A stretch of DNA of 64,000 nt from Halicephalobus mephisto (Eukaryota > Nematoda > Chromadorea > Rhabditida > Panagrolaimidae): the NCBI GenBank assembly GCA_009193035.1, contig SWDT01000174.1, positions 48,256 through 112,255 on the forward strand. The letters are read 5' to 3'. Positions 12,741 to 24,447 of this stretch are shown piece by piece (position 1 is the first letter of the stretch; the number at the start of each line of letters is the position of its first letter). The notes beneath the pieces are model-generated. The model saw only the letters and a list, made by a program, of their open reading frames with translations. It searched no databases and was not told the DNA's origin. A program made the translations under genes and the position numbers.

Positions 12741-14496
12741 TTAATCGAATTTTCCACGTCTGATGAATTTTCCAACTTTTGAATTTTCTTCAAAAAGTGT
12801 TCTGATGAGATATAATTGAAGTCCTCCAACAAACACCATCACGAACAAGTTAATCAAACTCCATCTGTTGACTCTTTCAAAGTTGCTTTCCATCGTCGAT
12901 CTGTCTCTAGCTTCAACAGCACGCAATTGGGCTTGCAGTTGCTCTATTCTATTCAGGTTATTTTTCACTTTAGTTGTTATCCTCTAAAATCAATCTTATT
13001 CATTATAAAAAACAAAAAACTTACATCAAAATCGCTCAATTGCATCGACAACATTTGACGAGCTTTGGTATCATCTGCAAAAACATCATAACTGTTCAAA
13101 TAATTTCCTTTTTCGTCCAGCAAATACAGTTCCATGAAGATTGTTTTCCTCGTTTGAATACTGAATGAGTTATCAAAGCAAATGGCATAATCTCCTCGAC
13201 CGTTTTGCAGTACATCAACTCTGAAATTATCATTTTTATAAAAATCAAAAATAAATATTTTTATAAAATTGTCTTGACACGAATTTCTGAAATTTGATAA
13301 ATAATAATCATAATTTCGTAATTCTATAAAATTTCGAAATTACCATTTTTATAAAAATCAAAAATAAATATTTTTACAAAATTGTCCCGACACGAATTTC
13401 TGAAATTTGATAAATAATAAAGTAATTCAAATAATAATCATAATTTCGTAATTCTATAAAATTCTGAAATTACCATTTTATAAAAATCGAAAATATTTTA
13501 CAAAATTGTCTCGACACGAAATTTTGGGCTTTTCTAGAAACTAAAGTTTTGTGTAACAATTTTAATTTCGCATGGTGATTACTTGTTGATCTTCCACAAT
13601 CTTGAAATCATCTGTATTTTATAAAAATTAGAAATAAATATTTTTGCAAAATTTTCTCAGTACGAATTTCAAGAGTGTTCCAAAAACTACAGTAAACTAA
13701 GTGATGATTTTAATTCCGTGTGATTATTTCGTAATTTCGTGTTATTTCAAAACCAGTCATATATTGTAAAACTCAGAAATAAAAATCCTATTAAAATTAC
13801 TTAAATACAAATTCCTAAGATTTTAAAAATCCTTGATTTCATATATCAATTTCGAAAATTTTTGAATTCCATAATGTTCGGAAATTTCTCAAAGATTCAA
13901 AATTGATACAAAAACTTCAAATTTTCGAAAATTAAAAAAAAGTTGAATCCTAAAAAATCTTCAAAGATTTAAATGTAGAACACTTTAATTCAATTTTAAA
14001 AACATTTCTTATTTAAAAAAAGTATTTTTGATTAATTTTAAAAACATTTCTTATTTAAAAAAAGTATTTTTGATTAATTTTTAAAACATTTCTTATTTAA
14101 AAAAGTATTTTTGATTAATTTTAAAAACATTTCTTATTTAAAAAAAGTATTTTTGATTAATTTTTAAAACATTTCTTATTTAAAAAAAGTATTTTTGATT
14201 AATTTTTAAAACATTTCTTAACTATGAAATTACCTGTGATTGCCGTCGGTTTTTCTGTCATCTTTCACTATATTGACGCCACTGGGGTTTCTGATGACGA
14301 AGTTGACGTCGTGTTCACCTCCATCTGTAACTTGGTAGTCTATTTCGAAAGCCACATGTTTCGGATTTGTTAAATCTTGATAAAGGCATTCTACTTTTCC
14401 TGGTTCAACAACTATAGCTAAAATAATTTCTTCTTGTTGTTGTCCGGATATAAATCCCAATAAACAGCAAAAAAGTAAAAACTGGGATAAATTCAT
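12741..14496 (-). CDS. p24/TMED family cargo receptor (copy 1)
   Basis: Exons 14496-14234, 13220-13025 and 12983-12741 give 233 residues. A signal peptide (1-18) precedes a GOLD domain with the usual two cysteines (VECLYQ..., YAICFDN). A coiled coil follows (NNLNRIEQLQAQLRAVEARD), then a TM segment near the C-terminus (LINLFVMVFVGGLQLYLI) and a short tail ending KFIRRGKFD. The LQLYLIRTLFE run after the TM resembles the p24-gamma (TMED1/5/7) class. These type I proteins cycle between ER and Golgi in COPI/COPII vesicles and select cargo. The second gene of a tandem pair, it starts 225 nt after the stop of copy 2. TTTCCAG ends 7 nt before its ATG. Intron 1 (~1 kb) carries a 43-bp tandem repeat. 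Confidence 0.9.
13991..14222. repeat. 43-bp tandem repeat in TMED intron
   Basis: Five to six copies of a unit containing AACATTTCTTATTTAAAAAA followed by AGTATTTTTGATTAATTTT, ending just inside the intron-1 donor of TMED copy 1. 13240-13520 in the same intron repeats an AAATTGTCTCGACACGAATT block three times. Confidence 0.85.
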
Positions 14497-14721
14497 GAGA
14501 TTTCTGGAAACACTTTATAAAAAAATTTTATAAATCAAAGTACAAGAGAAAAATTTACTCAGTTGTTACTTAAATATTTAGTTAGTGTTTTATTACCCCC
14601 CAAAAGCACCCAATAAATTATGTAAATAAATAAAATTATGCACTTTGAAGACGGCTGATATGCAATGGAGTCCTAAACGCTTCTGCAAAGTTAAGTTTTA
14701 CCGTTACCTGTTACAGTATCC
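14497..14721 (-). promoter_or_regulatory. Operon-like intercistronic region between the two TMED genes
   Basis: On the minus strand the stop of copy 2 (14722) is followed by AATAAA (complement of 14589-14594), and about 80 nt later by a TTTCCAG acceptor just before the ATG of copy 1. A poly(A) signal followed by a splice acceptor within about 100 nt is the signature of nematode operons with SL2-type trans-splicing. The sequence shows the layout; trans-splicing itself is inferred. Confidence 0.6.
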
Positions 14722-15758
14722 TCAATGTCTTAACATCTTGCCGATTTTGGAATTTTCCTCGAAGAAACTTCTGATCATGTAGACCTGCAGGACTCCGACA
14801 CCGACGAGGACGGCGGAGTTCAGAAGGGACCAGAAGGAAACCCGATCGAAGTTGGCGTTCATGATGGCCCTGTCCCTGGCTTCATAAGCTCTAAGAATCG
14901 CCTGGTGGTACTCGATTTTGTTCAGAGAAGCTTTGATCCTGTTGAATGAAGCCTGGAAAAGTTAAAACAAATATGCAAAAAAAAAACTAGAAATTGGTAA
15001 TATATAAAATATGCAAAAATTATGTCTAAAATCGGGAAAAATAAGAAATAAATTATTCACTGGATTTAGATGATTAAAATTAAGCTATATATGGAATCTG
15101 GGGGAATAATTACACATGCAATTTGGAATAATTTTAAATTGATATATGAAGTTTAGAAAAAATGGAAATAAATATAAAATTTAAAGCATAATTCAGATTA
15201 AATTATATAAAATCAGGGGGAATAATTATATATGAAATTCGGGAAAATTGGACACAAATTATAAATGAAATTGGAAATAATTACATATGAAAGAAAACTT
15301 ACATGGAATTCGGAGATGGTTACTCCGATTTGCTGCATTCTTTCTGCGAAATTTGCATCGTTCTGGGCATAGGAAGTGATGTCTGTATCTTCGACATTTC
15401 CTTCTCCATCCATCAAGAAGATTTCGAAAAATACGATCTTTCTGGATTGGATACTGAACGTGTTGTCGAAGCAAACCTGGTAATCTCCGAGCTGCTTAAT
15501 TTCGACTTTGTGACTGCCATCGGTTTTCATTGTTTCTTGAATCAGGACCTCTGCCCCGAACAGGATCATGAAATTAACATTCAAATCTGCTCCGTCGATG
15601 ACTTGATAATCCACTTCCATGATTTTGTGTCGGGCGTCCGTGACCGGTTGATAGAAACATTGGAATTTCCCTGCTGGGACTTCTACTGTTAGATCATATT
15701 CACCCGCTAGAACAGCTATAGATCCAACCAGGACCAAAAATGAGGAAATTAAATACAT
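14722..15758 (-). CDS. p24/TMED family cargo receptor (copy 2)
   Basis: Exons 15758-15303 and 14952-14722 join in phase 0 (GTAAGT donor, TTTTCCAG acceptor) to give 228 residues. Exon 1 holds the signal peptide and GOLD domain with cysteines in FQCFYQP and YQVCFDN. Exon 2 gives the coiled coil (ASFNRIKASLNKIEYHQ), EARDRAIMNANFDRVSFWS, the TM segment (LLNSAVLVGVGVLQVYMI) and the tail RSFFEENSKIGKMLRH. It shares intron position style and the EARDR...RVN/S...W.L block with copy 1, so the two are tandem paralogues. The tail lacks the usual KK-type COPI signal. It is the first gene of the possible operon and diverges from spt-2 across 435 bp. Confidence 0.9.
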
Positions 15759-16193
15759 TAGGAAAACTTTAAAAAATCAAAATTGATAGTGACCGTTTCT
15801 GGTTAAGTTTGTTCGCGCCACGTAGAGGACCCGATTTTTCGCTCCGAGACCTTTGAGATTCTTTTTTATTTTTTCGATTGATTGTGATTGCATTCGAAAA
15901 ATTCCACATTTTTGTCTTTCATACATTACCGGTTATATATTTATTTATATTGATCTAGAAACAGGTGGGTTTTTCGATATATAAACTTTCATTTTTTCAT
16001 ATATAAAACTGGACTTTTTAATATATCAATTTTGATTTTTTCCATATATGGAATTTGGTTTTTTATATATGGAATTTAATTTTTCATATATGGAATTTAA
16101 TTCTTCATATATGGAATTTGGTTTTTTATATATGAAATTTTATTTTTGATATATGAAATTTTATTTTTGATATATGAAATTTTATTTTTTCAG
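15759..16193. promoter_or_regulatory. Shared divergent upstream region, with ATATATGAA minisatellite
   Basis: It separates the TMED pair (minus) from spt-2 (plus), so promoters for both should lie here. From about 16005 to 16190 the motif (C/G)ATATATGGAATTT / GATATATGAAATTTTA repeats nine or so times at 20-25 bp spacing and runs into TTTTTTCAG, which touches the spt-2 ATG. Confidence 0.6.
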
Positions 16194-17897
16194 ATGTTGT
16201 CGTTTAATGAGATAATGAAACAGGCTGTGGCTCAGCAGCAAAGAGCCAAGGATGAGATCAGTCATCTACGGGCCAAAAAACAGGAAATCGACGCTCAGAA
16301 AAAACGAGAATTGGTCCAAATGCACAGACCTAGTTCCTCAAGTAAGCCAGTCAATCCGGTCGTTAAAAATAAGAACAAAGAACCCCCGTCATTGTCCGAA
16401 GCCCTCAAGACTGTAATTATTTTCATTTTTCAATTATTTAAAGAATCTTATTTTAGTTCAAAATCCCCAAGAAAATCGATCCTGATGCCTCCAGGCAATC
16501 GACTGAAGGACCTGCTAGACCTTCGATTTCAAAAAAGTTTGTTTTTGTTTAATTTTTAAATTTTAAAGAATTTTTATTTTTTATTGAATTAATTCTCTTT
16601 CAGCACTAGCCGTCACGAGACTGCCAAACCAAGCACCAAAGATGCTTTTTTACCAAATTCGTTGTCGATGAAAAGCAGAAATCAAGAAAAAGATGTTTGT
16701 CCTGATAAAAAAGTCAAAAAAACGACCGATATTTCTGTTATTCAAAAGACTGAGAAGAAACCAAAGAAAAATAATGAATCTGAAGAATTGAGGAAGAAGA
16801 TTCAGAAGGACATCCAGAAAAAAACCGAATCTGTCAAGCCGTCCTCGACTCCGGCGGTGTCTTGCTTCGATAACGACCTCCTCAGTCTTCTAAACGAGGC
16901 GAAATACACCCCCAAGCCCCCGCCCCCGAAAATCCCTCCTCCGAAGCCCACAGTGTCCAGACCTGCGGTTGTTCCGGTTCCTCCGAAGAAGCCAGAATCG
17001 TTCAAAACATCGTCGATCGAGGTGAAAAAGAAAAACCCATCTGATTTGAAAAGCAAGAAAGTTGCACATGACGTAACAATGGCGAAGAAACGTCCTTCAA
17101 GTACTTTCATGGAACAACCATCTCAGAAAAAACCGGCAAGTTTCGAGGAAATGATGAAATTAGCGAGTGAAAATGCCAAAAAACTTCAAAGCGGTGAACG
17201 TCCTGTTCCTTCTACCAGTCAAGTGGATCAATCTAAGTCAATCAAAACTACTTCGTCATCGGATTCTCGATCAAGACCAGATTATCAAAAATTCTCAAAT
17301 GCCGAATCTAAGAAGAATTCTACCGTAATCCCAAAGCCCCAGATGTCCCGACCAAGCGGCTTCAGCAGGCCTATTTCGATTAGTTCTGGATTTTCGAAGA
17401 AAAACGAGCCAATTATTGTTTCTAAAAAATCCAATGAACCAATTCAGAAGAATCTAAGTCAAAAAAGCAGTACCCCAAAGTACCCTCTCGACCAGAAGAA
17501 ACCGTCCCAAATGGAAATCAAGAAACATCCAGATCAGAAGAAAATCCAAAAACCGTATTCTAAGCCGCCCGTGAGGAATGAATATCCGTCTAGTCGATAT
17601 CCGCCTAATCCGTACATGGACAGAGAACGATACGACGACGATGAATACGATTCTCTCGATGACTTCATTGATGACGACGTTGAAGACGACCGTCCCGCCG
17701 GATACGAACTCAGCAAAGTACTGAAGAAATTCTGCAGATCGGACAAGAATACTTGGATGCGTCGTGAACGTGAAATAGACATCTCGAAAATGCAGGCCAA
17801 TTACCGTACTATCGAAGCAGAAGACCGTCAAAGCGCCAGAATAGCCAGAATGGAGGACATGCTGGAAGAACAGAAAGGAGCTCGTCGATTACAGTAA
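16194..17897 (+). CDS. spt-2: SPT2-family histone chaperone
   Basis: Exons 16194-16412, 16457-16536 and 16604-17897 give 530 residues. The protein is Lys/Ser/Pro-rich and mostly disordered, with proline runs near PKPPPPKIPPPKP. The C-terminal 90 residues form the SPT2 domain: an acidic stretch DDDEYDSLDDFIDDD, then a basic helical region from ELSKVLKKFCRSDKN to ARMEDMLEEQKGARRLQ. This is the H3-H4-binding module that recycles histones behind polymerases. ATG lies immediately after TTTTTTCAG, so the start is probably made by trans-splicing. Its 3' end lies 70 bp from the stop of the convergent nuclear receptor gene, so their 3' UTRs should overlap or abut. Confidence 0.9.
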
Positions 17898-17967
17898 TGA
17901 ATTTATTTTTAATATTTTTAAAATTGCAAATTTTTACAATGCATCTGAGAGGTATACCGACAGTACT

Positions 17968-20900
17968 CTATTGCATACACTCGTTAAGTAAGCGATGTTT
18001 GTATTTTTGGTTCCGTCGATTGGGATGCATCTCCATAAGATGCAAAAGATGGAGTTGTTTTGCTTTCTCGGCGAAATGGAAGTAAGCAGAGATTAGAGAT
18101 ATAATTTCGGCGTATTTCGAAGCTCCGGCGACTGTCCCCAAATCGTTCTGCAGATGTCGCAAGAGGATACGGGAGTACTTCTGGTAGAACTGGTTGACGA
18201 TTTCTTTGCCTCCGTTACTGAGGCCTTCAACGGCTGAAATTACGATGGATTGGGAAATTTAAATTATTAAAAATCATTTTAATCAGCGACATTATTGAAG
18301 ATGATAGTTGATTTCGTGATATGATATAAAAATATTCAGAATTGTTGGTTAATTTTTGTTTGAAGGTCTTCTGGAGTGGAGAAATTATAAAAACTAGGAA
18401 ATTGATATATGAAAACTTAAAAAATAACGAATTCGCTTATTTTCGAGTTAACTTCTGACGATCTACTTTAGGATTGGTGGTTTTCTACCTTAGAATCCCT
18501 GATTTTCTACTTTAATCAATTTTAATAATTTTTCATAATGGTCTGCATTTGTACTTTTCTGCAGAGGATTAAACAAAATGAGGAAGTTCGTAAATCAAAT
18601 ATTGAAGCGATTTCGCTGTTTTGAGCGATATGTCGGTAATCTACTTTAACCAGTTTTAATAATTTTTTATAATTAAATGCACTTTTCGTTTTTCAAAATG
18701 AAAAAATTAGATAAATGTCAAAAATTTCATGCATCGAAAATTAAAATAAAAGCGATTTCGTTATCTTGAGCGAAATGTTGAGTAATTTTAGAATATTTTG
18801 ATTTAAATTTAATTAATTTTAATTATTTTTCTCCGCATTTGGGTCTGTTTTAGGTGATTGCAATTTTCTAATTAATTTTTCAAAAAGTAAAAAATGTATG
18901 AAAAGTGAATTTTCAATTTCGAAATTTTTAGATTGTCTGATTTCCGACAATTTTAACAAAATTAAATCAGATTCTCAAAACACTCTTCCAAAAAAATAAA
19001 ATTCATATATCAATCATTTTTAAAAAGTTGATTAGAGGATTTTTAATGAAACTTACTTGGATGACAGTAGATGATGGCCTTGAGGAGAACGAAGTGCTCG
19101 GGTTCCATGGCTACTCTCCACAGACACTCCACCGTCCTCTGATGAGTTTCGTACTTTAGTTGACTAGGCTTTCTGCCGAGTTCCTGATCCAGCTTGATCG
19201 GGATAACTCCATTAGGGAAAATAATAACATCCAAATGTTGTTTATAAGAATAAAATCCTTGCGTCAGAAGCATGTTAACGACCACCACGTGTCTCATCAG
19301 TATTTCCCTGTCGTCGAGACTTAAAAAATTAAAAACTGGCAAAATCTTTGCCATTTCTACCGTTAAAATAACATCCACAGCCACGAAGAGTTTTTTGTGT
19401 TTCTTTTTTTCTCCATTGTCATAAGCGCATTTGACGATTTTATTTTCTTGATTTTCTCTGAATTTTTGACAATTTTGGATTTTTGCGATGAGTTTACCAA
19501 TTTCAATAGGCCAATTGGCTGGTTTCTGAAATCAAAAATTATATGCGAAATAATCTCGAAGGCGACTTTTTAGAAACAAAATTGGCCTAAAATTTCGATT
19601 TTTTGTGACGATTTCGTAATTAGTCAGATATATTATAAAAAATATATGAACTTTTGCTATAAAATCGTCTCAACGGCGATTTCTAAAGCTTTTCAGAAAC
19701 TGAAATATCGTACGTGACGATTTCGTAATCGATCACATATTATGAAAGTCATATATGAACTTTTATGAAATTGTCTCGAAGACGATTTTTAGAAGTTTTC
19801 AGAGACAAAATTAACCTGAAATTTCGATTTCGGACGACGATTTCGTAATCAATTTTTTGGAACTATATTTTTTTCATATAGATCTAGAACCTTCTGAATA
19901 AAGGTTATATGGGGTACATAACCCTCTGAGGTTGATTTTGATATATGAAACTACTACTAGGTATTCAGGAAAATAATAATCAACCCCTACGGTACCCTAT
20001 TGAAAACGGGTTGGCTTGTTGTTTTTTGAATTTTAGAATGTCGATGAATAAACTAACCTCGTATTTGTCTGCCAGATTGAGTTCACTCGTCCTTTCAAGG
20101 AGGTCTCTCAACTTCATAGTGTACAGGTACTGAGGGTCGTAGTCACTTTCCCTCAGCTTCCTCTGTTTGGCTTCCAGATACAGTAAGAAATTAATATCTC
20201 GTCTTTCCTCGGTTTCGGAATAACTTGGCAACATCTGCAATTTCATTTAAAAGATTGGATTTTTGTAAGCAAGTTTTCGAATTTCCAAAGATCTTATGGA
20301 AAATTCCGAATTCTTCTGGAATGTCATGGAAGTTCAAAACTCCTTCGAAAACCTTACAAAACCTTTAAAATCTTCCCGAATCTAACGAAAACCTTCAGAA
20401 TTAACTAAATCAAGAATTCTGGAAATTCGTTTTGAAATAATTTCATGAGTATTTCGATTTTGGGATCGATATATGGAAGTTGAAAATTTTAGGATTGATA
20501 TATGAAACTGAAAAATTTATGGAAATTCGTGTTGAAATAATTTTTTAAATATTTCGATTTTTATATAATTTTCAGGTCGATATATGAAACTCGAGAATTT
20601 CAGAATCGATATATGAAACTAAGAAGTTTCTAAAAATTCGTTTTGAAATAATTTCATAAATACTTCGATTTTTATGATTTTGGGATTGATATATTAAACT
20701 AGAAAAATTTTTAAAGATTCTAAAAGTTTTGAAATTATTTGAAAAATCTTTTTTGTAACATTGTAATTTTTCTCACCTTTGATATCACTGGACGATTTTC
20801 CTCGATCAGTTTCCGCTTCAATTGTTTAACGTTTTCGAGGATTTTGTTTACATCAGCGCCAGAGGGGTACTGGATGGCAGCTGGATTCATTCCAGAAACC

Positions 20901-22579
20901 AGACATCTCTCGAATCTGCAGCCCTTGCAGTCATCTCCTTGAGTGATGTCACATTTCCCTCCAAACTGGCACTTGTACTGTTTATTCGTGATCAGACATC
21001 TTCTGAAGAAAGTTTTACAACCTGTACAAGACGGAACATCTGAAAAAAATAAAAAATTAAAAAAATTAAAAATATTTAAAAATTAAAAAAAAATGAAAAA
21101 ATTAAAAATATTTAAAAATTAAAAAAAAATGAAAAAATTAAAAATATTTAAAAATTTGAAAAATTTAAAATTTAAAAAATATTTAAAAATTTAAAATATT
21201 TAAAAATTTGAAAAATTTTAAAATTAATTTTTGTAAATATAAAATTTTAAAAATTACCGTAATGATAGCATTTTGTCGGTTCGAGACACACTACACATTT
21301 TTTTGGAACTTCTTCAACGGATCTACTCGGGAGACTAGTTAGTTCTAGATTGGATTCTGAAGGTTCTTCGGAAAATTGCGAATACGGTACTAGTGCAAAA
21401 CTGTCATCAGTACTGTAACTACCGTCACTGGAAACACTGCTTCTTTCTTCTGTTTTCATATTACATCCGATGTTCGAAAAACCAGAGTTATCCATCATGG
21501 GATATCCGTCAAACACTCTGAAAAAAGTAATTTTGAAAATTTAAACAACTTTAAAAATATCTAATTTCGTGATATGGTATAAAAATATTGAGAATCGTTG
21601 GTTAATTTTTGTTTGAAGGTTTTCTGGAGTGGAGAAATTATAAAAACTAGGAAATTGATATATCAAAACTTAAAAAATAACGAATTCGCTTATTTTCGAG
21701 TTCTGACGATCTACTTTAGAATTGGTGTTTTTCTACTTCAGTAATTACTTTTATAAGTGTTGAATCGTCGTTGGGGAATCCGGATCCGTTTGTAGACAAA
21801 AATATATAAAATTACTTTATGGGGCCAAAGGCACGAGATAAAACACAACTCTCCAAAAATACTGCGCAATCTCCAAATTGCCGCCAAAAGACAATTGTAC
21901 GCCTTTCGTTGGTCCTCAGGGTATTTCCCTTCGGGACCAACGCTGTGTGGCATCCACTCAAATAGATCGTGTACAATCCAACAATAAGTAAATACATTTG
22001 TATTCTTCTGGAGTGAGAGGATTTCATGTATGAAAAGTCGGAAAAAGTGAAATCGCTTGTTATTCGGACGGAATGCTGGCACTACCTTAGAATCTCTGAT
22101 TTTCTACTTTAATCGATTTTAATAATTTTTCATAATGATCTGCATTTGTACTTTTCTGCAGAGAGAGGATTAAACAAAAATGAGGAAGTTCGTAAATCAA
22201 ACATTGAAGCAATTTCGTTCTCTTGAGCGAAATGTTGAGTAATTTTAGAATATTTTGATTTAAATTTAATTAATTTTAATAATTTTTTTCTGCATTTGGG
22301 TCTGTTTTAGGTGATTGCAATTTTCTAATTAATTTTTCAAAAAGTAAAAAATGTATGAAAAGTGAATCTTCAATTTCGAAATTTTTATATTGTCTGATTT
22401 CCGACAATTTTAACAAAATTAAATCAGATTCTCAAAACACTCTTCCAAAAAAGTAAAATTGATATATCAATCATTTTTAAAAAGTTGATTAAAAACAAAA
22501 AATTTTTAAAATTTTTAAATTTCGAAATTTACCTTTCTTGTTTCATATCTTCGTTGAAATCCGAAAAAATCCCGGTCAT
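17968..22579 (-). CDS. Nuclear hormone receptor (nematode NHR type)
   Basis: Exons (minus) 22579-22533, 21517-21258, 21039-20777, 20234-20058, 19525-19057 and 18233-17968 give 493 residues. An acidic Ser-rich N-terminus (1-90) precedes the C4 zinc-finger DNA-binding domain (about 90-157). It starts CVVCLEPTKCYHYG, with P-box CTGCKTFFRR and second finger CQFGGKCDITQGDDCKGCRFERC. After a hinge, the ligand-binding fold runs from about 240 to the end (LPVFNFLSLDDREILMRHVVVV is the helix 3-5 signature region). It is a DNA-binding transcription factor; the ligand is unknown. The exact member of the expanded nematode (HNF4-derived) family cannot be named. Introns 1 and 5 contain a shared ~700-bp duplicated block. 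The C-terminus is short after helix 10, and a classical AF-2 is not obvious. Confidence 0.92.
18290..19034. repeat. Duplicated intron block, copy in NHR intron 5
   Basis: Direct repeat of 21560-22490 in intron 1 of the same gene (both contain ATTTCGTGATATG, GGTTAATTTTTGTTTGAAGG, TTTCTGCAGAG and ATTGTCTGATTTCCGACAAT). It lacks the insertion found in the other copy, so it serves as an empty site. Confidence 0.85.
21560..22490. repeat. Duplicated intron block, copy in NHR intron 1, interrupted
   Basis: Closely similar, same-orientation copy of 18290-19034. It is interrupted at 21737-22085 by extra sequence absent from the other copy. Confidence 0.85.
21737..22085 (-). mobile_element. Insertion with a conserved hairpin repeat
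   Basis: Relative to the intron-5 copy, about 349 bp are inserted after CTAC, and CTAC recurs at the far edge (possible 4-bp target duplication). The first ~255 bp match 27692-27945. Both contain a strong hairpin, GTTGGTCC...GGACCAAC with an inner AGGG/CCCT stem. The rest (about 21996-22085) looks like a diverged copy of adjacent host sequence, so the true element ends are unsure. Minus-strand ORFs read ...LFEWMPHSVGPEGKYPEDQR..., probably without being a gene. Confidence 0.6.
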
Positions 22580-23559
22580 GTTCAATAACTAGATGCAATA
22601 AAGCATAAATGAAATAAATCGACAAATTAAAAAAATTAATAAACGAAAAAAAAGTTTTTTAACAGATTCAAAAAGAATCGAATTGAACTGAAGCCAGTTA
22701 AACGTTCAAAAATCGATTTTTTCCGTCTTTTTAGAAACACATGGACACAAAAAAAACACAAAAAATGTTTTTAAAAACATTGGCTTTTTTGTATTTCGTA
22801 ATAAATAATCATTACTTGAATATGATAGTTTATTTTTCGTCGAAAATTTAAAAAAAATTTTCACAAAAATTAATAAAAAAAATTTCCATGAAAATTAAAA
22901 AAAAATTTTTTCACGAAAATTAAAAAAAAAATTTTTTTCGTCGAATAAAATAAACATTTTTAAAATTATGAAAATTTAAAAACAAAATTTTGTAAATTTT
23001 ATGATTTTAGAATTTGTTCAGAATTATACAAAAAATTTTAAAATTCTTTAAACATTTTAATTATTTTTTTGGAATTGAACACAAAATTTTGAAAAATTTG
23101 AAAACTTTCTACAAAAATTCCAAAATTTTCGAAAATCATAAAATTCTTCAAGATGAAAGTAAAATTCGCAGTTTGTCAGCAACATTGAAACAAATCGAAC
23201 AATTATTATGCAAAAATTAAATTTTATTTTTACCTTGATTTTGACTTTTTTGTAGATCTCAAGACAGAATATTTTCTCGGGGAATTTTAGGCCTAAATTC
23301 ATGGATATTGAAAGTTAAAAGTTCATTTAACTTTTTCGACAATGACGTTTTAGAATTTTATATAAATCAAAAAACTTTCTATAATTGAAATGATACTGTT
23401 GTTTTTATGTTGAAAAGCAAACAGATTAATGAACTGAAGTTTTTATTTTTTGAATAGATTTTTTACGATAGCTTATCGGTTGTTACTCTTGCGAAATCGG
23501 ATGTTTAAGTGCATTCAATTATTATTATTTCCGATTAATTAAGCTAAAACTGGAAAATA
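22580..23559. other. AT-rich intergenic region
   Basis: Between the divergent NHR gene (minus) and the next gene (plus), so it should hold their promoters. No exon is supported; 22860-23220 is low-complexity A/T-rich sequence. Confidence 0.5.
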
Positions 23560-23699
23560 CGGACTTTATGTCTACTATGAAGACGAGATAGAGACCGGTA
23601 TTGGGCCGTCAATGCCAACTCGGGTGGGGACACAGCGAGTCCTTGGATCAACTCAGACCTGTACAAGGCCAACCTTCCGATGTTGTATCAGAAGTAATC
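23540..23699 (+). pseudogene. Degenerate coding fragment read in two frames
   Basis: One frame reads KYGLYVYYEDEIETG and, one base-shift later, another reads RYWAVNANSGGDTASPWI..., continuing NSDLYKANLPMLYQK to a stop. Each piece looks protein-like, and they would be one continuous peptide if a small indel near 23592 were undone. No donor/acceptor pair explains the switch. It may be a broken upstream exon of the next gene or of another gene. The family is not recognised. Confidence 0.35.
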
Positions 23700-24447
23700 A
23701 AAATCACTCAGATGAACGATGTTTATGAATTGTCGAACAACCATTTTCCAACTCACATAGTCATCGATTCCTTCCGTTCCATATTTCCGAACATTTTTCT
23801 GGAGAAAAGTTACAAAACATTTCTCAATTTTCTACTCGTTTTGGATAATCAGATATACTGGACAGTTGGTTATTCCATTCAAAGACGAACGAGAAAATGT
23901 CAAAGACTGCCAGCATATCCATCGAACTGTAGTCACTTTGTTAGTAAAATTCAATATGGAATGCAATTGTGGGTAATTTTCCCACAACATTAATTTTCCA
24001 AAAAAAATGGGAAGTTTGTTTGATTTTTGTAAAATTTTAATTTTATGGTAATTATAGATAGAAAATTTATTAAAAAATGAAACTCTAGATGAAGCCCAGA
24101 AGAAGGTTGAATGTAAAGTTCTGATCAATTGCAAAAAAGTAAAAGAAATGACTTTGGGAGAATTTATGGACTTTGTAAAAAAATTCGAAAATCGAGACCA
24201 ATCTAAGACCGACATTCCTCTCGGGTTCAATTACGGAAAATTGAATGGCGATTTTCGAGAAACAGTTATTAACAATTCAACAAATTTCGTGTATTTTCTC
24301 ACATATCTTTACTTTTTTTATAGGAAGATTGATATAAAAATTGTGAATGCAGGATACCCAAGAATTCTTCCAGATGCGAAATCAAAGAAGGAATCGTTTG
24401 TTAAAATTTGCTTCAATCTGTATAAAACAAAAAAGAATATACGGTAA
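23700..24447 (+). CDS. Unknown nematode-type protein, upstream ORF
   Basis: Two exons, about 23700-23972 and 24058-24447 (GTAATT donor, TAATTATAG acceptor, phase 0), encode roughly 220 residues ending ...CFNLYKTKKNIR. There is no clear initiator: the frame is open upstream to about 23590 without an ATG start context. No domain is recognised; charged helical text such as LDEAQKKVECKVLINCKKVKEM suggests a soluble protein. Its TAA stop overlaps the ATG of the next ORF (TAATG at 24445-24449). The two may be one gene broken by a one-base frameshift, or a stop-restart pair. Confidence 0.45.

Noticed and set aside
17454..17831. 125-aa and 88-aa minus ORFs
   Set aside because: Antisense shadows of the SPT2 domain exon.
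21738..22082. Protein-coding gene reading LFEWMPHSVGPEGKYPEDQR
   Set aside because: Shared with a second copy mainly because the DNA hairpin is conserved; no splice partners, and the insertion is absent from the sister intron block.
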